Numbered from the stretch's first letter, positions 1-6,843 are shown. The stretch is 6,956 nt of DNA from Planctomycetota bacterium (GCA_021160785.1 JAGHBX010000340.1:1-6956), one strand, 5' to 3'. Numbers and translations are program-made. The notes: generated from the letters alone by a model not told the origin.

Positions 1-118
1 GCTCTTCACTATGTGGGACCATTGGGGCTGGCACCGAGTCACATGTTACGGTGATCTGAAGGAGTCTGTGTTTGATCTGGCTGAAGCCATGGGCTGGAAG
101 GTAGTCGAAGAGATATAG
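1..118 (+). CDS. C-terminal end of an upstream FucI/AraA-like paralog (5' truncated by the window edge)
   Basis: This is the last 38 codons of a gene that begins before the window, read from base 2 and ending at TAG 116-118. The translation contains WGWHRVTCYGD and ends in KVVEEI. It aligns without gaps to the last 38 residues of the gene at 5003-6595 (WHRVTVYGD ... IVEET), with 19 of 38 residues identical by eye. It therefore belongs to the same isomerase-fold family as the four complete genes downstream. The His of WHRV is the candidate C-terminal metal or substrate ligand conserved in all five copies. Whether it carries a Tat signal like its neighbours cannot be seen. It is separated from the next gene by a 198-nt gap with its own promoter, so it may end a separate transcript or read through into the array. 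Family assignment rests only on this short tail, but the match is specific. Confidence 0.8.
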   Translation, partial: LFTMWDHWGWHRVTCYGDLKESVFDLAEAMGWKVVEEI

Positions 119-189
119 TCCGTCGGATTGAAACTGTCGGCCTAAGTCAAAAAGCTGTTCAAGAATAGGTTTTACAGGGTTCTGAATAG

Positions 190-218
190 TTGACCTCTGA
201 TAGCTTAATGGATATACT
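190..218 (+). promoter_or_regulatory. Sigma70-like promoter for the four-gene unit
   Basis: TTGACC (190-195) and TATACT (213-218) are separated by 17 nt. Each hexamer matches the sigma70 consensus at five of six positions, and the spacing is optimal. Transcription would begin near 225, giving a leader of about 90 nt before the ATG at 317. The direct repeat TAAAAGCA lies just downstream at 221-228 and 231-238, across the expected start site, where it could serve as an operator. Consensus matching is by eye; host sigma-factor preferences are unknown. Confidence 0.55.
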
Positions 219-272
219 TGTAAAAGCATATAAAAGCAAAAACGGACGAAAGACACTGATCCAACAAACTGT

Positions 273-285
273 AGCAGTGCCTGCT
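273..285 (+). promoter_or_regulatory. Small hairpin in the 5' leader
   Basis: AGCAG (273-277) and CTGCT (281-285) are perfect complements around a TGC loop. The hairpin sits about 18 nt upstream of the Shine-Dalgarno sequence of the gene at 317. A 5-bp stem is weak, and a role in translation control is only possible. The rest of the 119-316 gap shows no gene, tRNA or recognisable riboswitch. Confidence 0.2.
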
Positions 286-316
286 CATGAAGATCTCAAA
301 CAGAAAGGAGACAGAC

Positions 317-1897
317 ATGAAACGTACGGGGAAAAAAGTGGCGGCTATAGAAGTGGTGAGCATTATCGGCGGGCCGACGGGGACGTGTCAGCAGCATCCA
401 GGCATCACGCGTCGGCAGTTTTTGCGGACAGGTACGGTCATCGGTCTGAGTGCGGCGACTGCCGGCTGTTCATGGCAGCACAACGCAACTGCTGCTGGGG
501 GCCAGATTGGGTCAACTCAGGCTTTCAACATGCGCTACGGTGCCGGCGACCTCGTCGTACAGCCTGTGCTGATGTACAACATTTCCCATCGCCGGGAACG
601 CAGAAGTTGGCGAAATTGGGGTGGCGTGCAGACCGAGGAGGCTGCGAAGAAGGAAGCCGCTCGCATCACCCGGGAGTTGAATGAGCTTTGCAGGTTGGCC
701 GACTTCGGAGTACGTCCATTACCCCTGGTGATGGTCGCCAATAAGCAGCAAGTCGGCACACTTAAAACCGCCGAAGCCGATGTCCTGATTGTGTACGCCG
801 CCGGTAGCGGTACGGACACGCTTAACGCGCTGGCCGCTCTGAACAAGTCAATGATCATTTTCGTCAGGAAGCACTCGAAACCATATTACCTGTGGGACGA
901 GATTGTCCACTCCAGATTCCTGCGAAGCCACACTGACAGTTTAAAACAGCCTAACGTGGATTTCAATGACGTAACTGTGGGTGACGACGAGGAGATACTC
1001 TGGCGGTTGCGGGCGCTCTATGGATTAAAGAACACCCTCGGTCGCGGGATAATTTGTATAGGGGGACCAGGGGGGTGGTCCTGTCCCAAGGCTCCGGAGT
1101 TGGCTCGCGAGCGCTTCGGGCTCGACATGGTGACGGTTCCGATACCAGAGTTGAACTCGATGATTGAAGCGGCTCGGAAAAATCCTGAGCTAATGGCTCA
1201 ATGCAACCGCCAAGCCATGAACTATCTCAGCAAAGGCCGTGTTACTCTTAGCACAACCAAGGAAGCCGTTACTGAAGCGTTTGTTCTGAAGAAACTCTTT
1301 GGTGATCTGATGGCAAAATCGGAGGCTTTCGCAGTAACGGTCAGAGGCTGCATGGGCAGTTATGCCGGCATCATGCCTTGTCTCACCCTGACCCTGATTA
1401 ACGACGACGGCTATATGGCGTACTGTGAAGGCGATTTTGTCGTTATACCATCCGGTATTCTCATGCACTACATTTGCGGCAAGCCGACATACCTTTGCAA
1501 CCCGACCTATCCGCACAAAGGTCGCATGGTGTTCGCTCACTGTACAGCGCCGCGCAGGATGGATGGAAAGTCTCTCGATCCGGTCGAGATTGTCACGCAC
1601 TACGAATCGGACCATGGCGCTGCAACGCATGTGGCGTTTGACAAAGGTCAGGTCTTGACGATTATCAAACCGGACTTCGAAGCCAGGAATTGGCTGGCGA
1701 TGACAGGCAAGATTGTCGGTACACCCTGGCTGCCCACGTGCCGGTCGCAGGTGGAAGTTGAACTTGACGCTGATACACAGGATGTGCTGCAGAACCTGAG
1801 AGGTTTTCATTGTATGCTGGCCTACGGCGACTACACTCGAGAGGTAGCCTATGCCGCAAAGAAAGTCGGGATAACCGTCCAGACTCTCAAAAGCTGA
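317..1897 (+). CDS. Tat-exported FucI/AraA-like sugar isomerase-fold protein (array copy 1)
   Basis: The product has 526 residues. I chose ATG 317 over the in-frame ATG at 287 because AAAGGAG (304-310) lies 6 nt before it. A long n-region precedes T-RRQFLR (Arg32-Arg33), a hydrophobic stretch and ATAGC51, a plausible lipobox, so the protein may be a Tat lipoprotein. Residues of about 60-330 read as alternating Rossmann-like strands and helices, for example ADVLIVYAAG. The C-terminal block has GCMG (Cys345), LINDDG, CEGD (Glu371, Asp373), HCTAP (His408) and GFHCMLAYGD (His498). In FucI and AraA the metal is held by two acidic residues and a His, so Glu371 and His498 are candidates here by inference. 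The C-terminus most resembles copy 2. It ends 76 nt before copy 2. Enzymatic activity and substrate are unknown; a non-catalytic sugar-binding role is the main alternative. Confidence 0.8.
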   Translation: MKRTGKKVAAIEVVSIIGGPTGTCQQHPGITRRQFLRTGTVIGLSAATAGCSWQHNATAAGGQIGSTQAFNMRYGAGDLVVQPVLMYNISHRRERRSWRNWGGVQTEEAAKKEAARITRELNELCRLADFGVRPLPLVMVANKQQVGTLKTAEADVLIVYAAGSGTDTLNALAALNKSMIIFVRKHSKPYYLWDEIVHSRFLRSHTDSLKQPNVDFNDVTVGDDEEILWRLRALYGLKNTLGRGIICIGGPGGWSCPKAPELARERFGLDMVTVPIPELNSMIEAARKNPELMAQCNRQAMNYLSKGRVTLSTTKEAVTEAFVLKKLFGDLMAKSEAFAVTVRGCMGSYAGIMPCLTLTLINDDGYMAYCEGDFVVIPSGILMHYICGKPTYLCNPTYPHKGRMVFAHCTAPRRMDGKSLDPVEIVTHYESDHGAATHVAFDKGQVLTIIKPDFEARNWLAMTGKIVGTPWLPTCRSQVEVELDADTQDVLQNLRGFHCMLAYGDYTREVAYAAKKVGITVQTLKS

Positions 1898-1905
1898 TGA
1901 GTCTG
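1880..1905 (+). promoter_or_regulatory. Inverted repeat straddling the stop codon of copy 1
   Basis: CAGACTC (1880-1886) and GAGTCTG (1899-1905) form a perfect 7-bp stem with a 12-nt loop, spanning the TGA at 1895-1897. No T-tract follows, so it does not look like an intrinsic terminator. It could be an mRNA processing or stability element between copies 1 and 2. It could also be chance. Confidence 0.2.
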
Positions 1906-1973
1906 ACTTGTCAAGCGCAAGTTGGGCCATTTGACTGACTGATCAGATGGTATTTACATGATAGGAGGTAGTT

Positions 1974-3470
1974 ATGGTTTCCAAACGATGTGCGGCACAT
2001 TGCGGTTGCAGGGATAATGTGATTAGTCGCAGGGCTTTTTTGCAGGGCTCGGCAGCCGGTATAGTTGGAGTTAGCGCACTGGGGGGGCGGGGGGGATGTT
2101 CGTCAACGTGGATGGCATCGGCGCCGGGTCTGGAGCGAATCGCCCCGTGCGGTCCGGCGAGCGAATACGTACCGACCGTAAGGGCCGTGTTTGTCAGACG
2201 CAAAGAGGACTACGGAATGTGGTGGCCCGGGGCGGTATATGACGGCGCTGCGGCCAGGAAGAAGTACACTGCATTGCTTAAACAAACGGCGACGAACTTG
2301 GGCATAAAGCTGGACCTGCGCAGCGAGCCGATCTACAGCGCAGCCGAGGCCGATGCATGGATCGCCGAGGCCAAGCCCACAGATGTTGACGGACTCATGG
2401 TTGTGCTGCTGGATCGGCAACAACATTCCTGGCCAACTGCGAACAAGGCCGCCAGGTCCGGGATACCGACGATTGTCTTTTCGCCTTTGGGAAGTTCGTT
2501 TACAACCAACACGACCAACTTCGCCGAGCAGCCGGGTTGTGTCATCTATGCGACTGTTGGCGAGTTTAGTCAGGCTGCCTACGGCATGAAAATGCTGGCA
2601 GCCGGGGCAAGGATGAAACATACCCGCTGCGTTGTCATCCGTGGCAAGAAGCGATTTGAGAGCGCAATACCCGATATAGGTATTGGCTTGCAGTACATCC
2701 CGGCCCAAACGTTTTTGGATGAATACGAAAGCATGGATGTATCCGATGACGTGCTGACTATGGCCGAACAGTATATGAGCATGGCACAGGTCCGCAGGGG
2801 CGCGACCCGACAGGACGTGATCAACGGTATCAAGAGCTACTGTGTCGCGAGAAATATACTCAAGCGTGAACAAGCCGATGCGATCACTATGGACTGTCTG
2901 GGGGCACTGGGTCATACAAAGATATCTCTGCCCTGTATCGCCTGGTCGCGTATGAATGATGACGGCATACCGGCTGCGTGTGAAGCGGATATTGGAGCGG
3001 TGGCATCGCATGTAGTCGTGCAATACCTTTTCGACAGGCCCGGTTTCCAGCAGGACCCGGTAGCCGATACGGCCATGGATGCGATCATTGGCGCCCATTG
3101 TAGTTGTCCCACTCGCCTCAATGGTTTTGACAGGAAACCCGAACCATTTGAGTTGATACATCATCACGGTAATCGTGACGCCGTGCCGCGGACATTGTGG
3201 AAGCCGGGTCAGCGCGTGACGTGCCTGGATGTACTGCCCGGTGACGGAAAGGAAAGACCAACGAGATTACTCGTCTCGGTTGGCACGGTAATTGACAATA
3301 TTGCCGTGCCACCGGCCGGCGGTTGTGTAGTTAGTGTGCGGGTCAAATTCGATGGCGACCAGAACGTACTTAGCTTTCCGGGATTCCATCAGTTGTTCTT
3401 CTATGGTGAATACAGCGAACAGCTTAAGGAGTTCGGCCAACTATACGGGCTGGAGGCACAGATTGTGTAA
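1974..3470 (+). CDS. Tat-signal FucI/AraA-like sugar isomerase-fold protein (array copy 2)
   Basis: The product has 498 residues and starts at ATG 1974, preceded by AGGAGGT (1963-1969). The n-region is Cys-rich (Cys6, Cys10, Cys12) and is followed by S-RRAFLQ (Arg19-Arg20) and a hydrophobic segment. A Cys follows at 42, but its context RGGC is a poor lipobox, so lipidation is doubtful. The DNA for residues 36-41 carries two seven-G tracts. The mature N-terminal half has Rossmann-like strands such as DGLMVVLLD. The C-terminal block shows DCLG (Cys308), RMNDDG, ACEAD (Glu337, Asp339), AHCSCP (His375) and GFHQLFFYGEY (His472). The 'QNVLSFPGFH' end parallels copy 1, placing the two in one subgroup. 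It lies 76 nt after copy 1 and 55 nt before copy 3, consistent with co-transcription. The general fold is fairly secure; the reaction is unknown. Confidence 0.8.
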   Translation: MVSKRCAAHCGCRDNVISRRAFLQGSAAGIVGVSALGGRGGCSSTWMASAPGLERIAPCGPASEYVPTVRAVFVRRKEDYGMWWPGAVYDGAAARKKYTALLKQTATNLGIKLDLRSEPIYSAAEADAWIAEAKPTDVDGLMVVLLDRQQHSWPTANKAARSGIPTIVFSPLGSSFTTNTTNFAEQPGCVIYATVGEFSQAAYGMKMLAAGARMKHTRCVVIRGKKRFESAIPDIGIGLQYIPAQTFLDEYESMDVSDDVLTMAEQYMSMAQVRRGATRQDVINGIKSYCVARNILKREQADAITMDCLGALGHTKISLPCIAWSRMNDDGIPAACEADIGAVASHVVVQYLFDRPGFQQDPVADTAMDAIIGAHCSCPTRLNGFDRKPEPFELIHHHGNRDAVPRTLWKPGQRVTCLDVLPGDGKERPTRLLVSVGTVIDNIAVPPAGGCVVSVRVKFDGDQNVLSFPGFHQLFFYGEYSEQLKEFGQLYGLEAQIV

Positions 3471-3525
3471 AAGGGCAAATCTGGCATGAATGGGCAATTT
3501 CAACAGCTTTCAAAGGAGACATATT

Positions 3526-4962
3526 ATGAGCGGATTACTGAATCGACGTCAGTTCATGGGCGCAAGTGCTGCAGGCGCGGGAATGATTATAGCAGGTGGG
3601 AAAGTGGCCAGCCAGGCCGCAGCTAACCAGGTTGATCAATGGCCGCCCAAGATGCCGCCGGTGAACATCTACAAGGTCTATATCGGCAGGACCGGCGGAA
3701 TCTATCTCTCCAGGCCGACTGATGAGATCAAAAAGTTCGACGGCTATCTCGCCAAGATTAAGAAGAGACTCGGCGATGTCAGATTTATCGGTGGAGAGTT
3801 GGTGCCACCGGCCCAAATCGGAGAGGTCGTCACCCGGATGAAAGACGCCGACGGCGTTGTCATGTTCCACCTCTCAGGCCACGGTGGTGGCGCCCCAGCC
3901 CAGGCCATGGCCAAAATCCTCGATACCGGGATACCTGCAGCGGTCTTCTCCCAGCCTTTCAGCGGCCACGGTTGGATGTACTTTCCTCGCTGGCAGAAGG
4001 AGGGCAAGAAGGTTATCCTGCTGCCTACCAGCGATTGGAGCGAGATCGACAGAGTCATTGGCCTGATGCGCGTCGCCCCTCATCTGCGAAGGACAAAGAT
4101 ACTCGTTGTCAGGGGACCGCTCGGTACGACTGCGGCCTGCAATGCCGAGCAGGTCAAGGAGAGACTCGGCGTTGAGATGATTCCGGTTACTGTCGAAGAG
4201 ACTATTGAGGCACATAGGGCGGTCGATATCAAAGAGGCAGAGGTCGAGGCACAGAAGTACTGGCTAAGCAAAGCAAAGGACATCATCGAACCTGCCAAGA
4301 AGGAGATCATTAACTCCGCCCGACTGTACCTGGCAATGAAGAATCTTATGATCGCCAAAGGAGCACAGGCCACTACCAGCTCCAACTGCATGGGAGGCCC
4401 CGCCAAAGGCTGTCTGACCTACAGCAAGCTCAACGACCTCGGACTCGTAGGCGCTTGCGAGGGTGACATGGATTCGACGCTGACAATGCTCATATTCCAA
4501 TACGCCTTTGGCATCCCCGGATTTATTTCAGATCCTGTCTTCGACACCGAAAGCAACGCCTTGATCCACTTCCACTGCACGTGCGCCACGAAGATGGCGG
4601 GGCCCAACTCCAAACGCCTGCCCTTTACAATACGTACGCAGAGCGACAGTGAAAGAGGTGTCTCACTGGACGTCGAGATGCCCATCGGGCAGATCGTTAC
4701 CTGCGCCAAGTTCATCGACCTCAACAAGATGCTCATCTCGACCGGTGAGATATTCAAGGTAACGCACGATGAGTTGGGCTGCCGCACCCAGTTCTGGACA
4801 AGGGTCAAAGATGCACACAGCATGTTCCACAACTGGGGGGCAGGCGTTCTCGAGGGCGGGGTAATGACACTACTGCATCGGGCGGTATTCTTCGGAGACC
4901 ACATGCGGGATATCAAGAACCTCGGCATCCTGATGGGCTTCGACGTTGTCGAGGAGGCATAA
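3526..4962 (+). CDS. Tat-exported FucI/AraA-like sugar isomerase-fold protein (array copy 3)
   Basis: The product has 478 residues. I chose ATG 3526 over the in-frame ATG at 3490 because AAAGGAG (3512-3518) lies 7 nt before it and the Tat signal then has normal geometry: a short n-region, N-RRQFMG (Arg7-Arg8) and a hydrophobic segment rich in Ala and Gly. There is no Cys; VASQAAAN gives AxA-type cleavage near residues 31-33, so this copy is probably soluble in the periplasm. The mature protein starts close to KVYIGRTGGIYLSRP and has a DGVVMFHLSGHGGG segment. The C-terminal block has NCMGG (Cys288), KLNDLG, ACEGD (Glu312, Asp314), FHCTCATK (His350) and a divergent terminal motif LHRAVFFGD (His451), ending VVEEA. 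These endings group it with the upstream partial copy and copy 4. Substrate unknown. Confidence 0.82.
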   Translation: MSGLLNRRQFMGASAAGAGMIIAGGKVASQAAANQVDQWPPKMPPVNIYKVYIGRTGGIYLSRPTDEIKKFDGYLAKIKKRLGDVRFIGGELVPPAQIGEVVTRMKDADGVVMFHLSGHGGGAPAQAMAKILDTGIPAAVFSQPFSGHGWMYFPRWQKEGKKVILLPTSDWSEIDRVIGLMRVAPHLRRTKILVVRGPLGTTAACNAEQVKERLGVEMIPVTVEETIEAHRAVDIKEAEVEAQKYWLSKAKDIIEPAKKEIINSARLYLAMKNLMIAKGAQATTSSNCMGGPAKGCLTYSKLNDLGLVGACEGDMDSTLTMLIFQYAFGIPGFISDPVFDTESNALIHFHCTCATKMAGPNSKRLPFTIRTQSDSERGVSLDVEMPIGQIVTCAKFIDLNKMLISTGEIFKVTHDELGCRTQFWTRVKDAHSMFHNWGAGVLEGGVMTLLHRAVFFGDHMRDIKNLGILMGFDVVEEA

Positions 4963-5002
4963 CGTTAGAACTTAGTTTAGACTGTAGAAAAGGAGGTTCG
5001 AA

Positions 5003-6595
5003 ATGGTTAAAGGCCATACTCACAGGTCGTGTCATGGTTGTTGTCAAGCCGTTGACCGTCGGAATTTCCTCAAAAACTGCGGGGTTGCGGTGGTTGCAGC
5101 GGGCGGTTCGCTGGCATCATTTGCCGCCTGTGCGTCAGAGAAAGATCAGACCAGAACGCGTGTCGCCGCCGTCTTTCTAATGAGTATGAACACCAAGGAG
5201 ATCTGGCCCTATCCGGGCTTTGACACTAAGAATCGGCAGCGAGAGGTCCTCACCCGGCTGAGGGAAGGCTGTCCGGAAATCGAACTTATCCCGGTGACCG
5301 TCGAGAATACCTCCGACATGCAGAAGGTGATTGCGTTGAAGGATAGAGTTGGCGGCTATCTTGTCTACACAATGACGCTCGTTTGGAGCCATCGCAAGGA
5401 GGTCGTCGATATTGCCGGGCTTGGCAAGCCTACGGTGGTGGCTGACGAGTTCCTCGGCGGTTCCGGTGTGTTCCTGACAGGATACGGCGCAATCTACGAT
5501 CGGAAAATACCTGTGGTAGCCGTCTCCACAACACGGCTCAGTGACCTGGTCCTGGTTGTGCGACAATTTGCCAACGTCCGCAAGTCGCATACTACAGCGG
5601 CACAGTTTGCGCGACAGTGCGAGCAAGTTTACCGGGGAGGTTTTCCGGTCGCTGGTGAGTTGAGATGCGTTGGCGATCACGTGGCGCTAACGGACATCCA
5701 CAAATGCATTGAGCGGTTCCGTCGGTCGCGTTTTTTGATCATCGGTCGCGGCCAGACGGGTCAGGAGCACGACTTTCTTGGCGTCAAAGGCCGCTACATC
5801 GATTTCGACGAGTTGCAGTCCCGCTACGAGAAGATTGATCACGAAGAGGCGGCCGAGTGGGCTGACCGATGGTCGAAACAGGCCGACAACCTACCGTCAG
5901 GAGACTACGTCGGACCGAGCCAGCCCACGCCCGATGCTATCCAAAAAGCCGGCGGCGTCTACCTGGCCATGCTCAGTCTGCTCAAGAAGTACAGCACAGA
6001 TACGGTGACCATGAATTGCCTCGGCGGATTCGCAGCCGGCAAGCTGCCAGCCTATCCGTGTTTGGGATTCATGCAGATTCTCAACGATGGCGGCCAAGGT
6101 GTCTGTGAGGCCATGCCCGACGATACGATCAGTATGCTGATGGCTCGGATTCTCACGGGCCAGCCAGGATTCGTCTCAGATCCGGCGCTGGACACCTCCA
6201 AGAATCGGATTGTCTACGCCCATTGTGTGGGGACAACCAAGGTGTTCGGCTCGGATGGGAAGTCAAACGGTTACCGAATCCGGACGCTGCACAACCGTGA
6301 CCCACGAGGTGCATGCGCCGAATCGCTGATGCCCGCTGGCTACATGACCACCAGCTTTCGTACGAACGTCGGACACAAGAAGATGGTCATCCATCAGGCC
6401 AAGGCCCTTGGCTCCTTGGAGAGCGAGAAGGGGTGCCGGACCAAGCTGATCGCCGAAGTCCGCGGCGACATTGGCAAGCTCTTCAACCAGTGGAACCAAT
6501 TCGGCTGGCACAGGGTGACCGTTTACGGCGACGTCAAGGAACCACTTGCGGAATTCGGTAAGGCGCTGGGATTAGAGATCGTTGAAGAGACATGA
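5003..6595 (+). CDS. Tat-exported FucI/AraA-like sugar isomerase-fold protein (array copy 4)
   Basis: The product has 530 residues and starts at ATG 5003, preceded by AGGAGGT (4991-4997). The n-region is rich in His and Cys (HTHRSCHGCC) before D-RRNFLK (Arg19-Arg20). The hydrophobic segment ends in SFAAC43, a plausible lipobox. The mature part contains EIWPYPGFDTKNRQREVL, Rossmann-like strands (VGGYLVYTMTL) and an acidic, helix-prone stretch at about 270-300. The C-terminal block has NCLGG (Cys339), ILNDGG, VCEAMPDD (Glu369), AHCVGTTK (His407) and GWHRVTVYGD (His503), ending IVEET. The acidic residue that follows CE(G/A) in the other three copies is Met371 here, so metal binding or activity may differ. 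The tail matches the partial upstream copy at 19 of 38 positions. It is the last gene of the array, 40 nt after copy 3. Confidence 0.82.
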   Translation: MVKGHTHRSCHGCCQAVDRRNFLKNCGVAVVAAGGSLASFAACASEKDQTRTRVAAVFLMSMNTKEIWPYPGFDTKNRQREVLTRLREGCPEIELIPVTVENTSDMQKVIALKDRVGGYLVYTMTLVWSHRKEVVDIAGLGKPTVVADEFLGGSGVFLTGYGAIYDRKIPVVAVSTTRLSDLVLVVRQFANVRKSHTTAAQFARQCEQVYRGGFPVAGELRCVGDHVALTDIHKCIERFRRSRFLIIGRGQTGQEHDFLGVKGRYIDFDELQSRYEKIDHEEAAEWADRWSKQADNLPSGDYVGPSQPTPDAIQKAGGVYLAMLSLLKKYSTDTVTMNCLGGFAAGKLPAYPCLGFMQILNDGGQGVCEAMPDDTISMLMARILTGQPGFVSDPALDTSKNRIVYAHCVGTTKVFGSDGKSNGYRIRTLHNRDPRGACAESLMPAGYMTTSFRTNVGHKKMVIHQAKALGSLESEKGCRTKLIAEVRGDIGKLFNQWNQFGWHRVTVYGDVKEPLAEFGKALGLEIVEET

Positions 6596-6689
6596 CAAAG
6601 CCGGAGAACTGAGACAGCCCACAGATTTGCGTGGCTGTTCCGCACTTGTCCTATTAGATCCTTGTGGATCCATCCCACCAGCCTGATAT

Positions 6690-6732
6690 GGCCAGTGCGC
6701 CCGCGGCAAGAACCGCGAAATGGCCTTGTTTT
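6690..6732 (+). terminator. Possible intrinsic terminator after the array
   Basis: GGCCA (6690-6694) pairs with TGGCC (6721-6725), enclosing an inner stem CGCGG (6702-6706) and CCGCG (6713-6717) with loop CAAGAA. TTGTTTT (6726-6732) follows. The asymmetric internal loop makes it a non-classical hairpin, but GC-rich pairing followed by a T-rich stretch about 95 nt after the last stop codon fits termination of the transcript. No gene is seen between 6596 and 6793; two other weak inverted repeats lie there (6615-6637 and 6657-6670). Confidence 0.35.
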
Positions 6733-6806
6733 CGTACGCCGGCGCCTACAACTCACCTACAACCCGAGATCCCGTTATCTGCCAATTCCGCAAGGGGGGT
6801 ATCCAC

Positions 6807-6833
6807 TTGACGCAAGTGGCATCTATATATAGT
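6807..6833 (+). promoter_or_regulatory. Promoter of the transposase, with -35 box inside the palindrome
   Basis: TTGACG (6807-6812) lies within the palindrome at 6803-6819. TATAGT (6828-6833) follows after 15 nt; TAGTAT (6830-6835) at 17 nt spacing is an alternative -10. The reading frame starts at 6844, leaving almost no leader. A transposase or other protein binding the palindrome would cover the -35 box, so autorepression is possible. Confidence 0.35.
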
Positions 6834-6843
6834 ATGTTTGGGT

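Noticed and set aside
287..316. Upstream ATG start for copy 1
   Set aside because: The ATG at 317 has AAAGGAG at ideal spacing; the 287 start has no Shine-Dalgarno sequence and would place this ribosome site inside the coding region.
190..684. 164-codon plus-strand ORF from TTG 190
   Set aside because: It begins in the -35 box of the promoter, has no Shine-Dalgarno sequence, overlaps copy 1 in another frame, and its residue content (many Arg, Cys, His) is typical of an out-of-frame reading.
1190..1930. 246-codon minus-strand ORF antisense to copy 1
   Set aside because: It mirrors the conserved C-terminal half of copy 1, and has no family resemblance or convincing ribosome site.
1931..1958. 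Possible promoter before copy 2 (TTGACT ... TTTACA)
   Set aside because: The -35 is good, but the -10 matches consensus at only three of six positions with 16-nt spacing, and the gap fits an operon junction. It is too weak to call.
2103..3167. 354-codon minus-strand ORF antisense to copy 2
   Set aside because: Copy 2 has Tat and family motifs in its own frame over the whole stretch. The antisense translation shows no recognisable domain and is explained by the codon bias of copy 2.
3490..3525. Upstream ATG start for copy 3
   Set aside because: The ATG at 3526 has AAAGGAG seven bases before it and gives a normal-length Tat n-region; the upstream start lacks a ribosome site.
4419..4928. 169-codon minus-strand ORF antisense to copy 3
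   Set aside because: It is fully inside a well-supported gene, and its translation has no recognisable motif.
6615..6637. Hairpin ACAGCC(C)AC / GTGGCTGT after copy 4
   Set aside because: The stem needs a bulge and no T-tract follows; the structure at 6690-6732 is the better terminator candidate.
6523..6756. 77-codon minus-strand ORF at the array end
   Set aside because: It overlaps the end of copy 4 and the possible terminator, is Arg/Ser-rich and has no recognisable motif, so it is not called as a gene.
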